Shown here piece after piece: positions 15,276 through 22,324 of a stretch of 26,261 nt of DNA. The translations under genes were made by a program, and so were the position numbers. Source of the DNA: CAG-791 sp963655255 (GTDB lineage: Bacteria; Bacillota; Clostridia; Lachnospirales; Lachnospiraceae); NCBI GenBank assembly GCA_963655255.1, contig CAVKEB010000031.1:1-26261 (forward strand), written 5' to 3'. How positions within the stretch are numbered: the stretch's first letter is position 1; the number at the start of each line of letters is the position of its first letter. The notes under the pieces are model-generated. The model was not told where the DNA came from and ran no database searches. It was given only the letters and a program-made list of their open reading frames with translations.

Positions 15276-18170
15276 ATGATTGACTTTCTTTTTCGCATTT
15301 ATGATCATATCGCAAACTTCTTTCGGAGTGATTTCTTTCGGAAACTCAACCTCCGCACCTTGATCATGGCTGCCGTTGTCATCGGAACGGGGAGCTTCCT
15401 GATTTACCGCCTGTTCGTTCTGCAGATCGTCAACGGCGAGAACTATCTGAACAACTTCCAGCTCCGCATCCGCCGGTCCGTCTCCATTCCCGCCGCAAGA
15501 GGCAACATCTATGACCGGAACGGCAAGCTTCTTGCTTATAACGAACTGGCCTACTCCGTCATCATGAATGATCTCGGGGAATCTTCCTCCGCCCATGACA
15601 AGGAACTCAACGACACCATTGGCCAGGTCATTGATCTCGTCGAGAAAAACGGCGATTCCATCACAACGGATTTCGATATCGTTTATGACAAATCTTCCCG
15701 CCACTATGCCTTCACAGTGAGCGGGACATCGCTTTCGCGTTTCCTTGCCGACGTTTACGGCCATGCCAACATCAGCGATCTGGAATCCAACGAGGCGAAT
15801 GCATCGGCGGACGACGTCGTCTGGTCCCTCGCGAAGCGCTTCCGGATCGGAGAGCGCAGGGATCCTTCGGATGACACGAGCGACTTCGTTCCCGAAAAGG
15901 GGTACGAGCCGGAGAGACTTCTCCAGCTGGTCACGGTCCGCTACCTTCTCAATCTGAACAGCTATCAGAAATATATCTCCACCACGATTGCCGAGGACGT
16001 CTCCGAAAAAACCGTCGCGGCGATTCTGGAGAACAAGAACAGTCTGGAAGGCGTCGACATCGCGGACGACACGGTCCGCCGATACAACGACAGCGAATAT
16101 TTTTCCCAGATTCTCGGCTATACCGGGCGGATCAGCTCCGAGGAACTGAAAACCCTGCAGGAGGAGAATTCGTCCTACACGAGCAGCGATGTGGTCGGAA
16201 AATCCGGCATTGAGTCCGCCCTCGAAACGGAGCTTCAGGGTACCAAGGGATCAGAAAACGTTTACGTCGACAACATGGGAAATGAGCTGGAGACCAGTGA
16301 CTACGTCGCTCCAACCGCAGGAAATGACGTTTACCTCACCATCGACCATGACCTTCAGGTCGCGGCGCAGGACATTCTGGAGCGAAAGCTTGCGGACATC
16401 GTTTACGACCGGATCATTGATGCCAAAACCTATGACATGGGAGAGAACGAAGACAGTTCGGACATCATGCTCCCCATTTATGATGTCTATTTCCAGATGT
16501 TCAACAACAATGTCATCGATATTTCGCATCTGCAGGCGGATGACGCCAAGACTACGGAGAAACAGGTCTGGTCCGCCTTCGGCTCCTACCAGAAGGCAGC
16601 GCTCTCCAAACTCCGCGAGGAGATGCTGACGCTCCAGCAGCCTTACAACGTTCTTTCCAAGGAATACAAGGACTACGAGAGTTATATCGTGCAGATGCTC
16701 AAGGATCAGGACGTTCTCGTCCGCGACCGCATCGACACGGAGGACGAGACCTACATTGACTGGACCACCAATGAGGTCATTTCCATGACGCAGTTCCTGA
16801 AGTACGCCATCTCCAGGGACTGGGTGGATGCCGGCAAAATCGGCATGGATGAAAAATATGCCTCCAGCGACGAGGCCTTTCAGGCACTGGTCTCGTATAT
16901 TCTGCAGGAGCTCGAAGGCGATGAGGAGTTCACCAAGCACCTGTTCCACTACATGATCCAGAGTGACACCATCTCGGGCGCGCAGGTCTGTGAAATTCTG
17001 ATCGAGCAGAAGGCGGTCTCGGTCTCCGATGAAGAGGCGGGAAATCTCATCAGCGGGCAGGAGAGCGCCATGACCTTCATGATGAACCGGATCAAGAACA
17101 TGGATCTGACGCCGGATCAGCTGAACCTCTATCCCTGCTCCGGTTCCATTGTCATCACGGATGTGAACAGCGGCGATGTGCTCGCCATGGTTTCCTACCC
17201 GGGCTATGACAACAATAAAATGGCAAACGGCGTGGATGCCGATTATTACAGCGCCCTTCAGAAGGACCTGTCGAAACCGCTCATCAACAAAGCAACCTAC
17301 GAGGAGACGGCTCCCGGATCCACATTCAAGCCGGTATCCGCGACGGCGGCACTGATGGAGGGCGTCATTGATCTGTCCTCCATTGTCAAATGCGAGGGTG
17401 TCTTCACCAAAATCGGAAAGCCGGAGCCCCGCTGCTGGGTTTACCCCAACATGCACGGAAACCTCAACGTGACGGGCGGCATCACGCACTCGTGCAACAT
17501 CTTTTTCTATGAGATGGGATATCGCCTGGGACTGGATGAGAACGGCGATTACAACTCGGATCTTGGCATCTCCAAGCTTCGCAAGTATGCGGACATGTAC
17601 GGCCTGACCGAGAAGTCCGGAATTGAAATCGAGGAGCGCGCGCCGCAGGTCTCCAATCAGGATGCGGTCCGCTCTGCCATCGGTCAGGGCAATGCCAGCT
17701 ACACCACCGTCGGCCTGGCACGGTACGTGACTACCCTCGCCAACAGCGGAACCTGCTACAATCTGACGCTGATCGACAAGGTGCAGTCCTCCGACGGAAC
17801 GCTCCTTCGGAACGGATCCGCGACGGTCCGCAATGTCATCAACATGGATCCTGTCTACTGGGATGCGATTCACAGCGGCATGCGGGGCGTGGTGCAGAAC
17901 ATGTCCTTCTTCTCCGACTTCCCCTACGAGGTCGCCGGCAAGACCGGTACCGCGCAGGAGGCGGCGGACAAGCCGAACCACGCGCTGTTCATCAGTTACG
18001 CGCCGTACAACAATCCGAAAATCGCCGTGGCAACGCGTGTGGCAAACGGCTACACATCGTCTTACGCGGCACAGATCACGGAGGCCGTACTGGAGTACTA
18101 CTTCGGCGTGACTTCGCTGGAGGACATTCTGAATTCGTCCATGGATACCGGGGAGAGGATTTCGGATTAG
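15276..18170 (+). CDS. mrdA: Class B penicillin-binding protein 2 (elongasome transpeptidase)
   Basis: This is the D,D-transpeptidase of the elongation complex, working with the SEDS protein encoded downstream. The 964 residues include a membrane anchor at about 29-50, the pedestal start IPAARGNIYDRNGKLLAYN, and the transpeptidase with S682-TFK, S739-C-N741 and K889-T-G891, the expected SxxK, SxN and KTG triad. It is far longer than E. coli PBP2 (633) because roughly residues 369-619 form an acidic insertion between DHDLQVAAQDILERKL and the GSIVITDVNSGDVLAMVSYP strand. Such long PBP2 proteins occur in this family of bacteria as I recall. No strong ribosome site precedes the ATG at 15276, which lies 16 nt after mreD. 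The TAG stop touches repeat copy C. Confidence 0.94.
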   Translation: MIDFLFRIYDHIANFFRSDFFRKLNLRTLIMAAVVIGTGSFLIYRLFVLQIVNGENYLNNFQLRIRRSVSIPAARGNIYDRNGKLLAYNELAYSVIMNDLGESSSAHDKELNDTIGQVIDLVEKNGDSITTDFDIVYDKSSRHYAFTVSGTSLSRFLADVYGHANISDLESNEANASADDVVWSLAKRFRIGERRDPSDDTSDFVPEKGYEPERLLQLVTVRYLLNLNSYQKYISTTIAEDVSEKTVAAILENKNSLEGVDIADDTVRRYNDSEYFSQILGYTGRISSEELKTLQEENSSYTSSDVVGKSGIESALETELQGTKGSENVYVDNMGNELETSDYVAPTAGNDVYLTIDHDLQVAAQDILERKLADIVYDRIIDAKTYDMGENEDSSDIMLPIYDVYFQMFNNNVIDISHLQADDAKTTEKQVWSAFGSYQKAALSKLREEMLTLQQPYNVLSKEYKDYESYIVQMLKDQDVLVRDRIDTEDETYIDWTTNEVISMTQFLKYAISRDWVDAGKIGMDEKYASSDEAFQALVSYILQELEGDEEFTKHLFHYMIQSDTISGAQVCEILIEQKAVSVSDEEAGNLISGQESAMTFMMNRIKNMDLTPDQLNLYPCSGSIVITDVNSGDVLAMVSYPGYDNNKMANGVDADYYSALQKDLSKPLINKATYEETAPGSTFKPVSATAALMEGVIDLSSIVKCEGVFTKIGKPEPRCWVYPNMHGNLNVTGGITHSCNIFFYEMGYRLGLDENGDYNSDLGISKLRKYADMYGLTEKSGIEIEERAPQVSNQDAVRSAIGQGNASYTTVGLARYVTTLANSGTCYNLTLIDKVQSSDGTLLRNGSATVRNVINMDPVYWDAIHSGMRGVVQNMSFFSDFPYEVAGKTGTAQEAADKPNHALFISYAPYNNPKIAVATRVANGYTSSYAAQITEAVLEYYFGVTSLEDILNSSMDTGERISD

Positions 18171-18280
18171 CGCACTCGGAAACGGCCGATGCCGTTTCCT
18201 CCTGCTTGGAGTGGGCACGAAGCGTGCCCTGCTCCCGCGTCGGAGAAACCGCCTTCGCGGCTTTCTCCTCGCGATACGTT
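18171..18280 (+). repeat. Structured dispersed repeat, diverged copy C (mrdA-minC spacer)
   Basis: This keeps the architecture of copies A and B from the GCACTCG box onward. H3 is 18178-18199: 9 bp GGAAACGGC/GCCGTTTCC with loop CGAT. The linker TCCTGCTTGGAGTG (18200-18213) matches copy A at 13 of 14 bases. H4 is GGGCACG/CGTGCCC (18213-18229) with a 3-nt loop AAG, extended by GGAG/CTCC. H5 is 18242-18268: GGAGAAA/TTTCTCC plus CCGC/GCGG, loop CTTC, with one bulged C at the same side as the bulged A in copy A. Stem bases differ on both arms yet still pair. Modules H1, H2 and H6 are not recognisable. Confidence 0.85.
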
Positions 18281-18308
18281 TAGAGAGCCCAGTTGGGATG
18301 ACAGAATT

Positions 18309-19103
18309 ATGAAAAGTGCTGTACTGATCAAAAACGAGAAATATGGTCTGCGGATCCGTCTGGATGAAACGGAGAGCTGGGAATCCCTTTTGGATGAGGT
18401 TCGTGAGAAGTTCCGGGAATCCGCGAACTTTTTCGAGGATGCGGCGCTTACGCTGACGTTCGCGGGACGGCGCCTTTCCGAAGAGGAAGAGGACGCTGTC
18501 ATTGACATCATCGAGCAGGAGACCCGGATCCGGATTGTCTGCGTCTTCTCAGAGGATCCTGCGCGGTGTGAGCCGTTCCTTCGGGCACGGGATTTTGCAT
18601 ACGAGCAGTGCATGCAGACCCTTCAGGCCAGAATGACGCAGGTCATGGATGAAACGCAGCCGATCCGCCTTCAGAGAGAACTCCCTCCGGAGGGCGGGGC
18701 ACCGCAGGGGAAGAGCGCTTCCTCAGCGGCGACTGCCTCGAACAACAAGTATCAGATTCTTCTCCGAAGCCTCCATGAGGGAGATATCTATAAGACGGAA
18801 CGCACCGTCATTGTCATCGGAAATGTGGAAGAGGGTGCCGCCCTTACAACGCTGCGGGATGCCATTGTTCTGGGAAGCGTCCGCGGAGTGGTGCGGGCAG
18901 GAGAGGAAGGAAGGGGACGGCATTTCGTTGCCTCCTCCGATCTTCGGCCGAAGAAGCTCTCCATTGACGGCGTTGTGTGGCGCGGCAGGACGAAGCGTTT
19001 CTCAAAAGCACTCCCTGCAATCGCGGCCGTAAAAGAACAGGAAATCCGCATTGTCCCGTTTGATCAGGACATGGAGACACTGTTCCGGGAGGCACAGGAG
19101 TAA
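18309..19103 (+). CDS. minC: Septum site-determining protein MinC
   Basis: MinC inhibits FtsZ assembly away from midcell. The 264-residue product has an N-terminal MinC_N-like part (VLIKNEKYGLRIRLDET, then SANFFEDAALTLTFAGR), a variable linker around 125-160 rich in Ser/Ala, and the C-terminal beta-helix with TVIVIGNVEEGAALTTLRDAIVLGSVRGVVRAG split as NVEEGA, LGSVRG and VRAGEEGRGR. The ATG at 18309 is chosen because the upstream in-frame codons from 18189 lie wholly in repeat copy C; no strong Shine-Dalgarno is visible (GGGAT is 9-13 nt upstream). Unlike the usual order in related bacteria, no minD or minE follows; the next gene starts 6 nt after the stop. Confidence 0.88.
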   Translation: MKSAVLIKNEKYGLRIRLDETESWESLLDEVREKFRESANFFEDAALTLTFAGRRLSEEEEDAVIDIIEQETRIRIVCVFSEDPARCEPFLRARDFAYEQCMQTLQARMTQVMDETQPIRLQRELPPEGGAPQGKSASSAATASNNKYQILLRSLHEGDIYKTERTVIVIGNVEEGAALTTLRDAIVLGSVRGVVRAGEEGRGRHFVASSDLRPKKLSIDGVVWRGRTKRFSKALPAIAAVKEQEIRIVPFDQDMETLFREAQE

Positions 19104-19109
19104 TAGAGA

Positions 19110-20267
19110 ATGAGACATCGCTTATTTCAGACGTTTGCACCAAAGCATCTTGATTTTATTCTGCTGGCCCTGATTGCCGTTCTGAACGTCATCGGCATCG
19201 CGGCAATCGGATCTGCGGAGCATGATCTGCAGGGCAAGCAGATCGAGGGTATGATTCTCGGCCTCGCGACCGCTCTTGTCCTGTCGGGTCTTGATTACCG
19301 GAGAGTCATACGGTTCTCGTGGGTCTATTATCTGCTCTCGATCATTCTGCTGGCCCTGATTTTCACGCCTCTTGGCGTAGCCCGCGATGACGCAACCCGA
19401 TGGATCAATGTCGGCATGCAGATCCAGCCCTCCGAGTTCGCCAAAATATTATTGATTTTATTTTATGCGAAGTTTATCATGACTTATAAGAGCAGAATGA
19501 AGCAGTATGTATGGATTTCTCTGTGCCTGCTGCTGGCAGTTCCGCCGCTTCTTTTGATCTATAAAGAGCCGGATCTGTCAACCACGATTATGGTATTTAT
19601 CATCATCGCCGTGATTCTGTTTGTCTGCGGACTGAGCTATCGGCTGGTGACGGGCATTCTGGTGATTACGATTCCTTCCGTAATCGTTTTCATCAATCTG
19701 GTGACACAGGAGGGTTCCACTCTTCTGAATGAGTACCAGCGCGGAAGAATTCTCGCCTGGCTTCACCCGGAAGACTACGCGACAACGCTTGCGTATCAGA
19801 CCATGAATTCCATCATGGCCATCGGTTCCGGTCAGCTGATGGGGAAGGGATATAATACCAACGAGATCAGTTCGCTTCTCAACAGCGGCTATATCAGTGA
19901 GTCACAGACAGACTTTATTTTTACGGTAATCGGGGAGGAGTTCGGCTTCGCAGGAAGCAGTGTTGTTGTAATTCTGCTGATGCTCATTGCAATCCGGTGC
20001 TTTTTCATCGCACGGAATGCCAGAGACGAGGCGGGAGTTGTCATCGCCACAGGGGTGGGGACCTGGATCGGATTTCAGGGATTTATGAACATTGCGGTTG
20101 CAACCGGCATACTGCCGAACACCGGAATCCCTCTGCCGTTCGTAAGTTATGGCCTGACGAGTCTGCTGAGTCTGTATATCGGCGTCGGCTTTGTCCTGAA
20201 TGTGCGGATGCAGAGTATGCAGAAGACATCAAAGAGTGAAGGAATTCATTTTGGGGGTATGACATGA
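19110..20267 (+). CDS. rodA: SEDS peptidoglycan glycosyltransferase (RodA/FtsW/SpoVE family)
   Basis: SEDS proteins polymerise lipid II into glycan strands together with a class B PBP; location beside mreBCD and mrdA indicates RodA rather than FtsW. The 385-residue product is polytopic with about ten membrane helices. It contains the DDATRWINVGMQIQPSEFAKI motif, YKEPDLSTTIMVF, YQTMNSIMAIGSGQLMGKGY, ESQTDFIFTVIGEEFGF with the catalytically important Asp, and the C-terminal TGIPLPFVSYGLTSLLSLYIGVG. AGGAG at 19096-19100 is 9 nt upstream of the ATG. It overlaps mgsA by 4 nt. Confidence 0.94.
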   Translation: MRHRLFQTFAPKHLDFILLALIAVLNVIGIAAIGSAEHDLQGKQIEGMILGLATALVLSGLDYRRVIRFSWVYYLLSIILLALIFTPLGVARDDATRWINVGMQIQPSEFAKILLILFYAKFIMTYKSRMKQYVWISLCLLLAVPPLLLIYKEPDLSTTIMVFIIIAVILFVCGLSYRLVTGILVITIPSVIVFINLVTQEGSTLLNEYQRGRILAWLHPEDYATTLAYQTMNSIMAIGSGQLMGKGYNTNEISSLLNSGYISESQTDFIFTVIGEEFGFAGSSVVVILLMLIAIRCFFIARNARDEAGVVIATGVGTWIGFQGFMNIAVATGILPNTGIPLPFVSYGLTSLLSLYIGVGFVLNVRMQSMQKTSKSEGIHFGGMT

Positions 20268-20662
20268 ACATTGCATTGATTGCGCATGATGCCAAAAAGA
20301 AACTGATGCAGAATTTCTGCATCGCCTATCGCGGGATCCTGAGCCGCAACGAGCTCTACGCGACCGGCACCACGGGACGTCTTGTGGAAGAGGTTACCAA
20401 CCTCAATATTCATAAACTCCTGGCAGGTCACCTGGGCGGCGAGCAGCAGATCGGTGCACAGATTGAGAACAATGAGATTGACCTGGTTATTTTCCTGCGG
20501 GATCCGTTCAGCGACAGCAAGAAGCACGAACCGGATGTCAACAACATTGTCCGGCTCTGCGATATTCATAATATTCCGCTTGCCACCAATCTGGCAACCG
20601 CGGAGCTTCTGGTGAAATCACTTGACAGAGGAGATCTCGAGTGGCGTGAAATGTACAAGTAA
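20264..20662 (+). CDS. mgsA: Methylglyoxal synthase-like protein with an Asp-to-Glu change
   Basis: Methylglyoxal synthase turns dihydroxyacetone phosphate into methylglyoxal and phosphate, relieving phosphate limitation in glycolysis. The 132 residues start with MNIALIAHDAKKKLM (D9 aligning with E. coli D20) and contain the TGTTGRL phosphate loop, GHLGGEQQIGAQI, FLRDPF, HEPDV and NIPLATNLATAE. D91 in HEPDV aligns with catalytic D101 of E. coli. E60 in GGEQQ occupies the place of catalytic D71, which is GGDQQ in the enzymes I know; the preceding SGP is also changed to AGH. Activity is therefore uncertain. It overlaps rodA by 4 nt and the next gene by 17 nt. mgsA behind rodA is a usual clostridial position. 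Confidence 0.9.
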   Translation: MNIALIAHDAKKKLMQNFCIAYRGILSRNELYATGTTGRLVEEVTNLNIHKLLAGHLGGEQQIGAQIENNEIDLVIFLRDPFSDSKKHEPDVNNIVRLCDIHNIPLATNLATAELLVKSLDRGDLEWREMYK

Positions 20663-21641
20663 GCGCTTTTTCCCGCTTCTTGGCGTCTGCCTTGCGGGCA
20701 GCATCCTGCTGACCGGCTGCGGCAGTGCACTGAGCGAGACATTTCAGGATAATTTCAATTACAGCAATTTCAATTTTCTGATTGATGAATCAGGATCGGC
20801 GGAGGTTGCCGATCCGTTTGCTTCGGAGCTCTGCGTCATCGACGGGGACAAAACGTCGGTGGGGCTTTCGGACATAGCGGATACGACATCCGCCGCTCTT
20901 TTTGACTTGAATCAGCGTGAGGTTCTCTATGCCAAGGATGCGTTTGCACAGGTGTATCCGGCGAGTCTGACGAAGATCATGACGGCGCTCGTGGCATTGG
21001 AATCCGCGAGTCTCGACACCGTTCTGACCGCCTCCTCCAACGTCTACATGTCCGATGCGGATGCGCAGCGGGCGGGCCTTGAGACGGGAGACACGATGAC
21101 GCTGGATCAGGCCCTGCATCTTCTACTGATCCACTCCGACAACGACGTGGCCATCCTGATCGCGGAGAACATCGGAGGTTCCACGGAGCAGTTCATTCAG
21201 ATGATGAACAAGGAGGCCGTCCGGCTCGGTGCAACGCGCACGAATTTCATCAATTCCAACGGACTGACGGATGAGAATCACTACACCACGGTCTATGACA
21301 TGTATCTGATTTTCAATGAGGCGATGCAGTTCCAGTCCTTCCAGGAAATCATTTCCATGTCCACCTACACGACGGTCTATCATGACAAGAACGGTGCAGA
21401 CAAGGAGATCACGGTCAACTCCACGAACTCCTACAACATGTCCTACATCACTCCGCCGACCGGCGTGACGGTGATCGGCGGCAAGACCGGCACCACCACG
21501 GCGGCAGGACACAATCTGATCCTGTACGTGCGGGATTCCTCCGGAAATCCCTACATCGCAGTTGTCATGAAGGCCATCGACAATGACTCCTGCTATCAGA
21601 CCATGAACGATCTTCTGGGGCTCATCGGGAAGAATCCGTGA
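20646..21641 (+). CDS. Lipoprotein D-alanyl-D-alanine carboxypeptidase (S11 family)
   Basis: S11 carboxypeptidases trim the terminal D-Ala of peptidoglycan stems outside the membrane. With the GTG at 20646 the product has 331 residues: a short basic start, a hydrophobic segment and the lipobox LLTGC with lipidated C25, then the triad S107-LTK110, S164-D-N166 and K280-T-G282. It lacks an obvious extra C-terminal domain or amphipathic anchor, as expected for a lipid-anchored form. Upstream GAGGAG (20628-20633) is 12 nt from the GTG; an in-frame TTG at 20622 would add eight residues before the signal peptide and is less likely. It is the last gene of the elongation block; no hairpin terminator is visible after it. 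Confidence 0.88.
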   Translation: MKCTSKRFFPLLGVCLAGSILLTGCGSALSETFQDNFNYSNFNFLIDESGSAEVADPFASELCVIDGDKTSVGLSDIADTTSAALFDLNQREVLYAKDAFAQVYPASLTKIMTALVALESASLDTVLTASSNVYMSDADAQRAGLETGDTMTLDQALHLLLIHSDNDVAILIAENIGGSTEQFIQMMNKEAVRLGATRTNFINSNGLTDENHYTTVYDMYLIFNEAMQFQSFQEIISMSTYTTVYHDKNGADKEITVNSTNSYNMSYITPPTGVTVIGGKTGTTTAAGHNLILYVRDSSGNPYIAVVMKAIDNDSCYQTMNDLLGLIGKNP

Positions 21642-21659
21642 GGCAGTAAAGTTTTTGTG

Positions 21660-21688
21660 TTGTTTTTCATAGTTCCTTTCGGTATAAT
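21660..21688 (+). promoter_or_regulatory. Strong sigma-70 type promoter for the small P-loop gene
   Basis: TTGTTT (21660-21665), a 17-nt spacer and a perfect TATAAT (21683-21688) lie in an AT-rich stretch. The start would fall near 21695, where AACGAA (21695-21700) can pair with TTCGTT (21714-21719) at the 5' end of the leader. AGGAGGG (21736-21742) sits about 8 nt before the ATG at 21751. Confidence 0.8.
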
Positions 21689-21750
21689 ATTCCTAACGAA
21701 GAACCTATCCGTTTTCGTTACAAATAAACTAGTCCAGGAGGGCAAATCCA

Positions 21751-22170
21751 ATGGTTCAACTCATCGTAGGCAAAAAGGGCAAAGGCAAAACGAAGTGCTT
21801 ATTGGATAAGGTCAACAGTGAAGTTAAGAATATCCTCGGCAATGTTGTATATCTCGACAAGAGCACACAGCATATGTTCGAGCTCAACAACAAGGTTCGT
21901 CTCATCTGCGTTCCGGATTACGGCGTAGACAACGCGGACCAGTTCCTCGGTTTCGTCAGCGGCATCCTTTCTCAGGATCATGATCTGCAGCAGATGTATT
22001 TTGACAGCTTCCTTGATATTGCACATCTCCGCGATGCAGACATCACTCCTGCACTGAAGAAGCTGGATGCGCTCAGCGAGCAGTTCAAGGTAGATTTTGT
22101 ACTCAGTGTTTCCATGGATGAGGCAGATCTTCCGGAAGCAGCGAAGTCTCTGATTGCGATTTCTCTGTAA
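21751..22170 (+). CDS. Small conserved protein with a Walker A-like loop
   Basis: The 139-residue product opens MVQLIVGKKGKGKTKCLLDKV, where GKKGKGKT (residues 7-14) fits a P-loop (GxxxxGKT). A Walker B-type Asp is less clear; candidates are VVYLDKS and FDSFLDIAHL. The protein is shorter than a complete P-loop ATPase domain. From memory, similar proteins in Lachnospiraceae carry a 'PilT-like' label without experimental support, so I assign no function. A near-consensus promoter, a perfect AGGAGG and codon choices such as GTT, AAG and CGT that look biased relative to neighbours suggest high expression. It seems monocistronic, ending about 100 nt before a terminator. Confidence 0.85.
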   Translation: MVQLIVGKKGKGKTKCLLDKVNSEVKNILGNVVYLDKSTQHMFELNNKVRLICVPDYGVDNADQFLGFVSGILSQDHDLQQMYFDSFLDIAHLRDADITPALKKLDALSEQFKVDFVLSVSMDEADLPEAAKSLIAISL

Positions 22171-22269
22171 TTGGACGATAAGATTCGGCACAGATCCGTT
22201 TGGGCAGACGCTGTCCGTTGATAGACAGCAGTGATCGAAGCCCGGTATGGATGCTGAGAATAAAATGAC

Positions 22270-22306
22270 AGAAAAGCCTTGGGATCGGATTCCAAGGCTT
22301 TTCTTA
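22270..22306 (+). terminator. Intrinsic terminator after the P-loop gene and upstream of the HlyD-like gene
   Basis: AGAAAAGCCTTGG (22270-22282) pairs perfectly over 13 bp with CCAAGGCTTTTCT (22292-22304) around a 9-nt loop, ending in TTTTCTT. The A-run in the 5' arm would also make it work on the other strand. A smaller hairpin, GCTGTC/GACAGC, lies upstream at 22210-22229. The next start codon is only about 20 nt downstream. Confidence 0.85.
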
Positions 22307-22324
22307 CGTAAGAGGGTAAAAAAG

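Noticed and set aside
16251..18218. Long minus-strand open frame (655 codons) opposite PBP2, and similar minus-strand frames at 533-1528, 5440-6894, 7071-8297 and 22304-23926.
   Set aside because: Each lies opposite a well-supported + strand gene, has no recognisable motifs or ribosome site, and is explained by GC-rich codon bias.
18189..18308. In-frame extension of MinC into repeat copy C.
   Set aside because: The added residues come from hairpin sequence and do not resemble MinC; the ATG at 18309 begins the conserved domain.
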